Assembly: GCA_011319805.1 (NCBI GenBank)
Contig: SJRY01000252.1
Coordinates: forward strand, 124,001-188,000
Length of the DNA: 64,000 nt
Reading direction: 5' to 3'
DNA from: Macrocybe gigantea
Lineage: Eukaryota > Basidiomycota > Agaricomycetes > Agaricales > Callistosporiaceae
Shown here: positions 33,386 to 45,241 of the stretch, piece after piece
Position numbering within the stretch: the first letter of the stretch is position 1
Layout of the letters: each line of letters begins with the position of its first letter
Notes under the pieces: generated by a model
Told to the model about the DNA's origin: nothing
Database searches by the model: none
The model's input: the letters and a program-made list of their open reading frames with translations, nothing else
Position numbers and translations under genes: made by a program

Positions 33386-35667
33386 CTATCTTTGGCTCTG
33401 ACTGAAGATTTTGAGCCAGCCTTCGCCCATGTCCTTCTTCAACGCCTCAATCCGTCGTCGGTACGCCTCCGCATCATCCCGCAACCCATCTCTGCCATCG
33501 TCTTCCCCGTCCGACGCGGTCTGTCGCGCCGGTTCGTACACCGACGCGCTCATCCGTGCCCTCCGCAACCCCCCTTCGACCGCATCGTCGCAGAACCACT
33601 CAGCGGCCTGATCATCTCTTCCTCCTCCCTCGATGTGGTTGGCAACGCGCCAGCAAAAAAATTCGTCGAAGAAGCAAATTCTGTCTGATATCGGCTGTGT
33701 CGACTGCGAGCTGGACGTAGTAACGATTTCTCGTCGGATTTGACGGAAACTGTCGGAATGACTCCTGTCCCCTCCTTCTCCTCTGCGTGTATCGGCGTCA
33801 CTGCGCCCTGTATCAACGTTTCCATCTGTCCCCATTTACGCACGGGCTCTTTCTCCTCGGTCTCGGAAAACTCCACTGGCGCAGCCACCATCTTCGTCTT
33901 TTTGCCTTTGGACCTCATCCTCACTTTGACTTCAGACGATTCTGAATGGTTCCTGACGTGCTTTCCACCCCCGTCGCTCTCCTGGTGATCAACATCCAGA
34001 TCGACTATGCGCTTTACCTTACGCCGCGGCTTGCCGGACACCCCAACGGCATTAACCGCCCCCAGATACGGTGAGGCATTGTTCGAGGTGGGAGGTGTTG
34101 GGTAATTGTTATCTAGAGAAGGTTGCTGATGGGGATGCGAATGGCCCACAGCAACAACAGGTGGCGAGTGAACGGTCGACACGGGTCTGGATGAGGTCAT
34201 TTGCTCTGGTGGAGGGGCGGTGAGGCTCCTCCGTTCGTAGAAACCAGGGACAGAACCATCCAGATTGATCGTCTTGCGCTCCTTCCAGAAATAGTCGAAA
34301 CATTTGACTCTGTAGTCGTCCTCCAACTCCACGAACGGATTTCCCTCAATCCAGACATCGAAAATGTTGGGTAGCGTGGCTAATCGGCTAACCTCGGCGC
34401 TCTCTTCAATGAGATTGTGCCGCAGATCTACTCGTTCCAGCGCATGAAGACGTTCCAGGCCGCAAATGGACTGCAGGCGGTTGTGAGAGAGGTTGAGATA
34501 GAGAACTTGCCCAAGATTAAGATAGATGCCCAGCACTGACTCAATCATATTGTCGGAGAGATTGAGTGAAACAAGGTTGAATAGCGTGCCGAGCCCAGGA
34601 GGTATTGATACAAGTAAGTTAGATGATAGATCCAAATGCGTCAAGGATGTGAGATAGGGAAATGAGTCGGCAGGGAAAAAAGTCAGCGCATTGTCGGACA
34701 GGAAGAGATGTTTGAGGGAGGCCCACTTGGACGGGGATAGCTGAAGAGATGGAGGGGATGAAGGGGTATTGTCGTTGTCGTTCAGATCGTCAACGGCACT
34801 CTCGTCTGCACTCTCTGGAACAGACTCCGGGAGCCGGGTGGAATAAAAGGAAGCTTCTTGATTTGCGCGACGGTTCGGTATCCTCCTACGGCGCTTTCTG
34901 CTTGTGCTGCCTTGCCTCCGCGCTTGATCGTCCACGACGGCACCGATTAGGACGTCCGAGATATCCTCCAAACCACTCTTTTGAATCTTCAAACTTCTGA
35001 GACTTTCTGCCAGCCTGTCCCAACCCAAAAGCATCCTCGGATCAATGTCGATGCACTCGAGCTTCTCAAGGTTCTTGAATGCGTCCATGGGAACGGCATT
35101 GCGGTCTGGGGGATCGTTAGCTAGCTCTGCGATGACTTTCTTGCCAGGCGCCGTGACGGTTAGCGCCGGAACTTTGGTGAAGCTGCTGTATACATATTTG
35201 AGTTCAGAATCTACGCTGGGTGGTTGCGGCCGAGACCACCAGCCACCTGCGAGAGAGAAGGATGAGATCGCGGAGAGGGAAGACCGGAAGGAAGATAGGG
35301 AATGGGTGTCGGAGTTGTCGGTTCCTGAAAAGACGTTGATGTAGCTTGTAGGACGAGAAGGGTTGTCGACCTGGACGTCCAACGAACCGACGTCGAGACC
35401 GATGGCTTCAAGGCGCATGAGGACATAGAAAAGTCGGTGGGCATCAAGCGTGAGGACCACCGGCCGCGGAGCACTTGAGCTGGGCTGAGAGACACCATCA
35501 AACCCGAACCAGCCTAAGGGGTTGAAGGCGGACGCCGACTCTGGCTGTGCGGAGATGCGTTGGGGACGTCGACGACGAGGCATACCACTCTCTGCGAGGC
35601 TCCTCTCATTCGCACGGATAAAGGAGGCAATTCTGCGAAGATAGTCGTCTCCCGTCTGCTGTTCCAT
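33386..35667 (-). CDS. Leucine-rich repeat protein, STK11IP/LIP1-like
   Basis: A long intronless frame. The chosen start (35667, MEQQTGDDYLRRIASFIR) is the first that begins a conserved-looking helix; an upstream ATG exists at 35760. After an N-terminal domain of about 320 residues come at least five leucine-rich repeats (LKHLFLSDNAL, LTHLDLSSNLL, LVSLNLSDNMI, VLYLNLSHNRL, LERVDLRHNLI) and an LRR cap (LPNIFDVWIEGNPF). A basic, Ser/Pro-rich tail follows. The layout recalls LKB1-interacting protein LIP1, but that link is weak. The tail changes frame at 33607-33608; one extra base restores a coherent C-terminus ending at 33386. Confidence 0.75.
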
Positions 35668-35866
35668 GACTAGTCGAGATGAAGGAAGAGGAAGAAAGGA
35701 GGCAACGGGCGTCAGAAGGGTGCGGTTGGAGATCGGCCTGGCCAGGCGAACATGCAGCACGACTGCAAGAAGGAAGAGGTCTTATTAATGGCACAGCCAC
35801 CACTCTATCTGACGCGTCATTACCAAAAAAAAAAAAAAGCGTTGGCCATTATCAACCTCCTCCATC

Positions 35867-37375
35867 ATGAAGCTCACCGTCAAGACCACCCAGCAGAAGA
35901 TCTTTCAGGCATGTCGCCTTCAGTAATACAACCCTCATTCCGTACATCTTAGTCACCCTCTACCAGATCGATGCGGAGCTTTCTGATACCATCGCCATCC
36001 TCAAGCAGAAGATCGAGCAATCTCAGGGCCATCCTGTAGCCTCTCAGAAGATCATCTATGCTGGTATCCCTTTTTTTGCTACTCTTTGACCTCTCGTCGT
36101 CCTTCTCCTGTATATGAACGTCGATTTGTAGGCAAAATCTTGTCTGACGACAAAGATGTTGAATCGTGCGGCATCAAAGAGAAAGATTTCCTTGTGCTGA
36201 TGGTGTCAAAGGTATTCACGTTCTGGCATTCCCCCGCGCACATTGTCCCAACTGGCCCTGCTTCTAGCCTAAGCCTACGCCCTCTACGACTGCTGTTCCG
36301 TCGTCTTCAGTCACTCCCACGCCCGCACCCCAAGCGACGCCTGCAGCTCCCCCACCTGCAGCAGCGGAGGCCACGACACCCGCTTCAGCAGCGAATCCAC
36401 CCGAGTCGTCTGCTCCGGCATCTGCTGCTCAGACATCAACGACACCTTTTGGAGGCGATAGCTCTTTCTTGTCCGGAGAAGCCCTGCAAACGACCATCAA
36501 CAATATGGTTGACATGGGCTTCCCCCGCGACCAAGTGATACGTGCGTTGAGGGCCAGCTTCAACAACCCAGACCGTGCCGTGGAGTACCTCATGACCGTA
36601 CGTTGCGCATTGCCGCTTTGTCCTGACTACATAGCTCAAGTCGATATTTCAAAGGGCATACCTGCTCACCTTGAGGCTGAGGCCGCACCCCGAGCTGCCC
36701 CTCCTCCCACCGCCCCCGCCGCTGCTGCGCCCACACCCTCTGCGCCTGCCGCAGCACAACCTGCTGCTGCTGCGGCACCGGCTGATCAACCCATGAATCT
36801 ATTCCAGGTGCGTGTCGACAGTCTGCTTTCACTTTGACGTCATCAGACTCATTTGAAACGAACTTATCCAGCTTGCGCAGCAACAACAACAACAGCAGCA
36901 GCAGCAGCACCGAGCTCAGAATCTTCCTATACACCACGATCCCAGTGGGCAGGGCTTAGATCTCAATGCGCTGCAGAATAATCCCTTCATGCAATCGTTG
37001 CGCGAACAAATCGCGTCAAATCCTGAACGCGCTCAAATGCTGTTGCAGCAGCTGGCGGCTCAGAACCCGGCTATGTTGCAAGCGCTGGCACAAAACACAG
37101 ACTTAGCGCAAATGCTTGGAATCGAATTCGAGGACGGCGAGGGCAATGAGCTGCCTGCAGGCACACAAGTTCTCAGTGTGACTGAGGAAGAAAGGGCTGC
37201 GATTGAACGCGTAAGGACCCCTTCCATCTGCTCAATTCGTCGACTCTGACTCATTATGCGATAGTTGGAAGCTTTGGGATTCAGCCGCCAAGCAGTGATA
37301 GAGGCATACTTTGCTTGCGACAAGAACGAGGAGCTGGCGGCGAATTACCTGTTCGAGAACTCAGGCGACGACTAA
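35867..37375 (+). CDS. RAD23: RAD23, ubiquitin-like/UBA shuttle and DNA repair factor
   Basis: RAD23 binds Rad4/XPC in nucleotide excision repair and delivers ubiquitylated proteins to the proteasome. Exons 35867-35908, 35967-36063, 36132-36211, 36268-36597, 36655-36807, 36872-37210 and 37265-37375 give 383 aa. The order is a ubiquitin-like domain (1-77), a Ser/Pro/Ala linker, UBA1 ([20 protein letters not shown]), a Pro/Ala linker, an 11-residue polyQ-rich stretch, an XPC-binding STI1-like domain ([24 protein letters not shown]) and UBA2 ([19 protein letters not shown]). The first intron appears to be GC-AG (donor GCATGT after TTTCAG); no GT donor keeps the frame there. Confidence 0.96.
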
Positions 37376-37573
37376 AGGTGATTATACTTTGTATTTGTTG
37401 TTGGTCGTTTTCTTTTGTTGTAAATTGTTATGCATACCTTGATAAGATAAGATTAAATGGTGGAGGAGTGACAACATGAATCATTGTTCCAACAATCCAT
37501 CAACAATGCCGTCGTTGACACGCACCCTTCTTGACGCCCGAAACACAGCATTCCGTCGGTCCTGCGTTTGCCA

Positions 37574-40140
37574 ATGATGCTGCTTTGGCACCGTGTCCCG
37601 AGAGCGCTCCTCCTGCTCATCCTCACGTCCCTGACGCATGCCCAAGACATCCCTCAGCCAGCACAAAATGCCGTAACGGACTACGCGCCCTTTACAAATG
37701 TCCCATGCCCCGATTTCTCAACCACCAGCCTCGTCCGCGACTTCACACCGCAGAATCAATCTCTGCACCCACGCGAGGTGGACTACATCCACACTCGTGA
37801 GTCCACCGTCTTACCCGAGGCGTGGAACGCTTGGCTTGGAGGCAGCGGCGCCAAGCACGGATACAACATCTCTCTGTTCCAGCCGAACTTCCCGCGAGTG
37901 GGTCTTGCTATCCCCGGTGGCGGTCTTCGCGCAGCGCTCTATGGCGCAGCTACAATAGGCGCCCTCGACGCTAGGAACGATTCTGCAAAAGCTGCTGGAA
38001 CAGGCGGCCTCCTTCAGGTTGCATCCTACCTGACGGGTCTATCCGGTCAGTCTCATCTGTTCAGTGTTCAGCCACTGTCCTTATGTCGGCCATTTCAGGT
38101 GGTTCATGGGTGACTGGCTCTTTCTTCTTCAACAACTGGCCGACGTCATATGAGCTCGTGTTCGGCATCGGGAACGGTTTGCAAGGCTGGCTCCTCGATA
38201 TTCCTTTCGCTACGCCTGACGGCGTCAATCTCTTTTCCAACCCGAATCAGGCATTCTATGGAAGCATTCTGTGGAGTGTCATGGCGAAGGCCAACAAAGG
38301 AATGTCCGTTGCTCCTTCCTTTCCATGCTTTTGCCTCACACATGCTTATATATGGCGGAATCCTCAGCGATACTAGCCTGACTGACCCCTGGGCTCGCAT
38401 GATATCCTATCACTTCCTGAACCAAACCAGTCGAGAAAACTTTTTCACAAATGATTCGGCTCACGGTGCGGGACAGCTATGGTCAGACATACCACTGATA
38501 CCCGCCTATAAAGAGTTCAAGGCTCCGTTTCCCATAGTAGTCGCAGATTCCCGACCTGTAGGATCAAATTTGACCACAGCCCTTTCCCTAGATCCTGTGG
38601 TATATGAGGTAAGACTTCTCGATGTCTATTTGCGGACTGCTCTAATGGGGATCGGTTCACAGATCAGTCCGCTGGAAATCGCGTCCTATGACCCGAACCT
38701 CTCTGCAGGGATGAACTTGACCTATGCAGGGACGCATCTGAAGGATGGCAAGGCGGAAAATGGCTCTGCTTGTGTGACAGGCTTTGACCAGGCAGGATTC
38801 ATAATGGGGACTAGTGCTAGCCTCTTCAACGTATGTGCTTTCAGGCTACCATGGGACGTTTCCGTGTAACATTGCATGTTCTAGCAAATACTAGACTTCG
38901 CCCGCAACAGCATTGCAGAGTTCTCAAAGAACGACGGTGCCGCGTTATTGTACGTTCTCTCGCGCCAGCTGCGCGAAGTCCGTACCCGCGCAGACGACGT
39001 CGCGAACTGGCCAAATCCTTTCAATGGTCTCAAAGGCTCGACGTTCCAAGACTCTGACAAGAACTGGCTGGAGCTTTTGGATGGTGCCTCAAATTCGGAG
39101 AACGTTCCCTTTTCACCTCTTTTCGTGAGATCCAGAGGATTAGATGTGATTGTTACTCTCGAAGGCAGTGCCGACGATCCGAACCACTGGCCCAAGTACG
39201 AAGCTTCTCTTACTCGCCGGAAATAACTTTTGACCAGACTGGCGAATTACGCAGTGGCTCATCGTTGCTTATGACCTCGAAGCGACAAGCAACTCTCTTG
39301 CGTCCGTCTCATCAACAATTTCCTCCAATACCCACTTCGCCTGAGGCGTTTATCGCGGCCGGAGTCAACGCACGTCCGACCTTCTTCGGCTGTGACCCAC
39401 TCCAAAACCCACCCGAGTTTCCCCTCGTCGTTTATCTTCCCAATTCGCCTCCCATCAACGGTGATGATCCCGTGACAAAGTAAGAAACCTCATCCCTATC
39501 GTTGGTCCTTCAGACTTGAAGGCATTTCTTGTACCAGCACGGGAACCTTCACTCTGCAATATACCCAGAAACACATGCACCTCTTTTTCGATCAGGTACA
39601 CACCAACACGATATCTGGTTTCACTCCCAACGCCAATACGCCCGATCCAAATTGGGGAACCTGCCTCCAATGCGCCGCCATCGATCGTGCACGGCTCAAG
39701 GTGTCGCCACCTGTCCCTCGCTCGGACGCCTGCTCGCAGTGCTTCAAGCAATACTGCTTTGACCCCTCGAATCCCCCGTCAAAGTCTGAACTGCCTGGGA
39801 GAAAATATGTCTTCGTGGATCCCGACCCACAAGGCCTGACCAAACTGACTGGTTTCTTGGGCAAGAACAAGTTTGCGTTTGTCGGGGCGTTGATTGGCCT
39901 TGCGGCTCTCATTGCGGCTCTGGTAGCTGGCCTGTCAGCCATCAATTCATATCTTGATGTTTCGCCGCTCACTGATTCTTTCTTTTGTATGACAGGGTAT
40001 GCTTGAAGAAACGAAAGTACAAGCGCGAAATTGCATATAAAAAGGTGAATGATTTGCACGAGGATAACCCCAATGAGTACTCTGGCCAGTACTCTGGCCA
40101 CTTGCAGGCGGAATCGTATGAATTACCGCATCACCATTAA
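37574..40140 (+). CDS. PLB1: Lysophospholipase / phospholipase B, membrane anchored
   Basis: A secreted or cell-surface enzyme that removes acyl chains from phospholipids. Exons 37574-38045, 38099-38303, 38368-38608, 38663-38830, 38885-39195, 39255-39479, 39538-39933 and 39996-40140 sum exactly to 720 aa. A signal peptide (residues 1-24) precedes the catalytic domain. That domain has the oxyanion region IPGGGLRAALYG, the nucleophile motif GLSGGSW (split by intron 1) and a later SRGLDVIV that may hold the catalytic Asp. Many N-glycosylation sequons are present. Unlike GPI-anchored yeast Plb enzymes, it ends in a membrane span (FVGALIGLAALIAALVAGL) and a basic tail with a short YSGQYSGH repeat. 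Confidence 0.9.
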
Positions 40141-40376
40141 GCGATGAAAGAAACATTGGGCTCAGAACAAGGGACGATTCTCCTAGGGACTATCTAGACC
40201 ATCCGCGTGTTATGCTCATAGGCTGTCACTTACGCTTTGCTCTCTTCCTACCCAGTTTTGGGTATCTATTCTATTGGTGCTTTACAGTATAATGAGATAC
40301 TGTTTTATTACTGTTAAACAAGTCGCCAGAAGCAAAAGAGCGACTCTTGATTGCAAGGAAATGTAATGCTGCTGCA

Positions 40377-42177
40377 TTACGACTTGCCGTTCGGTTTAGT
40401 GTCTTCAGGAGTGTCAGAGACAGCGAGAACTGCTTCCCATGTCTCTCGCAGCGCCCGATGCGTGCCAAGACGAAGCTTCTCGCACATGGTCAGATCTGCA
40501 GTCGGCGGCTTCGGCTCTGCCTTTATAAGTTCCTCAGCGGGGGCAGGATCAAGCCTTTTCTCTGTGAGTCCGCTGAGCTCGTAACTGTGCCATTCCTTGA
40601 GAGCCTCAAACACGAATGCACACCACCGGCGCAGATCGACTTCCTTCGAATGGGCCGAAGCATGATCTGAGAGTTTCTTGGCGTTTTCCGCAAGATTAAA
40701 CCGTTTGATTGCTGAGCGGGTCGGTTTGTTGAAATCGAACTTGTTTTCCTCGAACAGATCGTCCAACAGACCGCGAACGAAGTCGGAACGAGGGTGCCCA
40801 AAATGGCCCCAGCGAAGGCCGTGGTATAGGACGAGATAAATGAAGGACTGGATGTCATCCTGCACCAGCGGAGGCCTAGCGCGGCGCCACAGCAACATGG
40901 CGGACATGAACGTACGAGTGCCCTAGAGAAGCATTCGGATGAGTCTCCTACCTCCATAAAGAGAAACAAACGGCGCACTATGCGGGGAAATCGCCCAGAT
41001 GTCTCGTTGGAATGCAAATTGAAGGAAGGACTCGCTAAATCCCAATAAACCAGCACGCCGTGACCATCTGGCGTGATCATCACGTTCTTGCTGCTCACGT
41101 CTCCATGCATCAATCGGCATTTTTCGTAAGCCTCTTGGTGAGCTGTACGGTGAATCAGAATATGGCAGCGTAGTAAAATCAACAAATGCATCACCTATCA
41201 GAGCTTCATAGACCACCCGCAGCAGCTCTCTTGGGGACGCGAAGCTTTTGAACGGGTTGCGGACCAAATCTTCTATGACACGAAGACAAAAAGGTTTGAG
41301 GGCAGCGCTATCATTATGTTTCGACGGGCGTCGTTCCTGAATGTCTTCAGTGGCCTTCAATTTGGAACCATCCTCCTTTAAAACGGAGTAAATTCGTTTT
41401 ATCGTTTCCGCTGAATATTCTGTGTCTGACTGCTGTACACAGAAGCCACTATATCCACTGGTAGTTTCGCCGCACTGCTTAGTCAAGTCTTGTTCTCGTT
41501 CTCTGTTCCAGAGGCGCGTGAAGAGCCACAGAAACCTGCTCAGATGGGGAGCATCTTGGGTCACATCAAATGGCTCCGAGACACTCCTACCGATGGAGTC
41601 CCATCGAATAAATTGGGCGCGCGGATATGACACGAGAATCTGGAACGCATAGGGCCGGGTTTGACATCTTAACCATCTCGCGGCGCACTGGGCGGTCTTG
41701 TGACGCAAATAGGGCGCGGCTTCGTGCAGGCATCCGACACCCAAGAAACCGCAAAATGCTCCACAATGCCCCTCATCGGCGACACCCCCATACTTAGGTG
41801 TGCCATTCAGTTCTATGTGGAGCTCGAGCTTGTCAAATCGTGGATCCATTTCGTCTGTCTGAACGTCCTGGCGATACACGAAAAAGCCCAGTGCAGACTT
41901 CCTTTCAAAGGTGCGAACAATCTTGAAGCCAGGGATGAGGCCAGTCGCCACTAGTTTCTGGATCTGCATGCATCGCCGTCGATTTCTCGGTGAGCCGTGA
42001 GGTTTTGAAGAAACGGCTTACGAATTGTTCTTCGATTTCGTCTCTTTTTGTCCCCAAACTTGTTAGATGTAACTCGGGAAGCTGCTCAGGTAGCCCCACT
42101 CCTGGAAGCGCCCTCGTAAGATACCTATCCGTAAACTCTGCGACAGATAAACACGAAATCCCTGAATGGCTGGACAT
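40377..42177 (-). CDS. FunK1-type fungal protein kinase (542 aa)
   Basis: Exons 42022-42177, 41195-41957, 40979-41142 and 40377-40922 close in frame. FunK1 kinases are a family expanded in multicellular basidiomycetes. Motifs are the catalytic loop LMHGDVSSKNVMI (HRD written HGD; the catalytic Asp is kept), WDLA in place of DFG, GTRTFMSA as the activation-segment end and a DDIQSFIYLVLY helix. An N-terminal half of about 250 residues with no known motif is usual in this family. The biological role is unknown. Confidence 0.88.
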
Positions 42178-42467
42178 TTCGATTGGAATTCGCTGTCTGC
42201 GCCAGTCGTGGTGCCAGAGGGGGTTATCTTTGAGAGGTGAGCCGGCTAGTCAATCGAAACTGGCCGTTTATATATTGTACGGCCGTGGCCACAAAAGAAC
42301 GGCGCTATCGCACATTGTTGTTTGACATGGCCACTATTGAAGCCCAAATAAGGATAACTTGGTGGGTGGTGTGTGGGACGCGCCTTGTCACGAACGCGTG
42401 ACACGCCCAAGTAGATCATGAGCCCACAATAAATTACGTATATACAATGTACGATGGTTCAAAAATA

Positions 42468-44953
42468 TTACATGATCTCGTCAACAGTCATTTCTCCAGG
42501 GATCGTCTCCATGTCATGTACTCTTGGCAGAGGAACAGTCTTCTGCTGCGTGTCGGAGTGTAGCTGTGTATCGTTGGCGGTGTCAAGGCCGTGATTCAGA
42601 ATCACCAGAGGTGGACGGCCTATTCGGGTGATATTTGTTCGCGGCTTCTGGTCGATCGGCACATTGACGGACTTGTAGATGTCCAGTTCGTGCTGCAGGT
42701 CGTTGTTTTCCAACGCCTTGTCATCGCGCTCTCTGGTCGTCATGAGCAGCTTCTATATCGCGAATAACACGCGTCAACGAGGAGCGCATGTAACGAACGC
42801 TTGCTCGTATCGTACCTGCTTAGTCTCGGCCAACTCTCGCCGTATCCGATCAACGTACATGATCCGCTGAGCAGGGTTTTGGTGGCTCAAAATTTCAGCG
42901 TTGAATTGCTTAGTCTCTTCGTCTCTTCTTCGCCAGTTGGCTTCGGGCGACCAGGGATGCAACCTCGTCGGATAACGCGTAGTAGGCTTCTTGATATCTT
43001 GCTGCGTCGGCTAGTTCAACCGCTAACCTAATGGCAGGTGGAGTGAGTTGGTTGACTTGGGCTACATTTAGTCGCTACTTACTGGCCGTTCTCAAGCCGC
43101 AAGGCATCTTCTATGCTTCGAGCCTGTTGGACGGCTATACTCAGCCGTTGAAGTTTGTCCTGCTCGGCTTTGAGTTGGGTCGCATGCGTCCGGACAGAAT
43201 TTCCATTTTTCCTTCCATTTGTGCGAGCTGGTTGGTGAGCGATTGGGATGAGACTCTGAGATCATTGAGGTCCTCGACGGTGCTCTGAAGCTGGTTCTCG
43301 AGGGTCGAATGCTCGCTCTTCATGCTTTCGAGCTGCGCGGCGATTGCCTTTTGCGAAGCCAGTGCATCTGTAAGCTCTTTGGACTGGTTATCAGTGACCT
43401 GACGGTCTTCCTGAGCCTGTTGCTGGGCAAGGGAATACGTAGAAAGCAAGTCTTCAAACCAGAGGCGGTATAGGTCAGCATACGTCTTGGAGATCTCCAT
43501 GTCGATCGTCTGTGCTAGCACCCGTTCTTGGGCGATATCGTCATGGACGGACAAGATACTCCGCAGCGAGGTCCCTTCTTCGCTGGCACGAAAATTTGGT
43601 GGTTCCAGGGCGTGGACACGCGTTACCAGTTCCTCCTCGGCCTCACGTAGCTCCGTTCTCAGGAGTTTGTTTTCATCCTTTGTGTGACGAATCAGGCTTG
43701 CGAGAGCCTCGACCTGATCTTCTGTGTTTGCGAGTTTGCGCTCCAGTCGAAGGATCTGGAGTCGGGAGGTAAACAAGCGATTCTTGACTCCATCATAGAC
43801 AGCCTTGGAGACACTCGCTGACGCCAGTCTGGCGTACTCTTGGCAACCTGGGCGAGGAGCCTCTGGTGCTGCTGCAACCGCGTTAGAAAGGCTTCCTCTT
43901 TCTTGTCCGTCTCTTCTTGTAGGGATGACAATGCACTCTTGGAGTCGCGGGCCTCTGCTTGGGCTGCAGCCAGACTTGCCTCCAAGTGGGTAATGTGGCC
44001 TTGACAGAGTCGCGCTCTTGCACGTCCTTCTCTTTCATCTCTTGGGCCTTGGTCTCGACTAATTCCTTCCTCCTTTGTGCCGCAGCCAAGGATTTCTCAA
44101 GTTCCATAATCCTCTTGTCCTTCTCCTTGAACTCGTCACGTCGTTTGGAGTCTAGGGATTGGAGAGCCTTTTTCAATTCGCTCGCTTCGACCTGTTTTGA
44201 AGCCATTTGTGTACGCTCATGTTCAGACTGGCGGAGCTTGGCTTTCAGGTCCTTGATTTCGGTTTGGTCGGTCGTTGCAGCCTTTTTGAGGTCTTGTATA
44301 CGGGCATCGAGAGTGTCGATTTGCTTCTTTTGTTTGTCAATGCGCTCGTTCTGCTCATAGTTGAGCTTCTGATAGCGGGCAAGTTCGCTTTTCAGTCGCT
44401 CGACCTCCGTTTGGTGCTGATTCGAGAGCAGCAATTTGAATCGGAGATGTCATCTTGAATTGGCCCCATTATTACTTACAGATTTTTTGCCTTCGTTGTG
44501 CACGCGTTCGAGGTCTTCAACTTTTCGTTGTAGGATAGCGTAGCGATCAGACAGTTGAGCAGTAGGTTTTGACTTTGTGGGCTTGGTGTGTTGGTCTGCA
44601 TCGTAAGCCCCAGGACCTGGCAACATGTCAAAAGGCAGTCTTGCCTATGGAATAATGCAATCAAACCGGGGACATTCGAATCCTTGTCTTTGTTGAATCT
44701 GTCCGCTTTCTCCAGAAAGGCTCCTCGTTTATACGCGTCTAGGTTCGAGTCTTGTTTGGGAAGATTATGACATGAGAATCGGAATAATGTTGAGCACTGC
44801 ACCTGCATTGACATTGTAGGCATTTGGACCTGGCACGGCGGATGCTATTTTTAAAATAAAATAAAAAAACAGTGTGAGATTTGTGTAGATTCTTACGATG
44901 AGGAGCGGCTGCTTGCCTTTGAGTGGCTCAAAACGCGGGCCCTTGGGAAACAT
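42468..44953 (-). CDS. HMMR-like coiled-coil protein
   Basis: The N-terminus MFPKGPRFEPLK and two PGP repeats (VPGPNAYNV, VPGPGAYDA) with RGAFLEKADRF between them match the N-terminal signature of hyaluronan-mediated motility receptor, a spindle and microtubule protein. Some 600 residues of almost continuous coiled coil follow. Intron 1 seems to be GC-AG (donor GCAAGC after AAAG). The frame breaks at about 43993, 43815, 43206-43210 and 42921-42930. A single base (or two in a GA repeat for the last) restores a continuous coiled coil each time. The gene ends TAA at 42468. Exact exon borders in the middle are therefore tentative. Confidence 0.75.
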
Positions 44954-45241
44954 GGCAATCAACAAACGATGGGCGCGAGTCGAACGCGACGTGGTCACGT
45001 GATGGAGTTTTGGTGGGATTCCCTCCCTGAAAGTTCGAGGACGAGTACGACGATGTGCTACGTTAGAACAGCCGTTGCAGGAGCCGTGTTTAGACGATAG
45101 ATGTGGTTGGCTTTTTGGTTGATTGAGGAGTGGCGGATCAAAGTACGGGAGGACGGGCGTATATAATCGTGGGAATGATTTGATTTGAGTGACACGAGTC
45201 TGCTGGGCGACATTTTTGACCTGGTCTCTTCCGTTCTCTCA

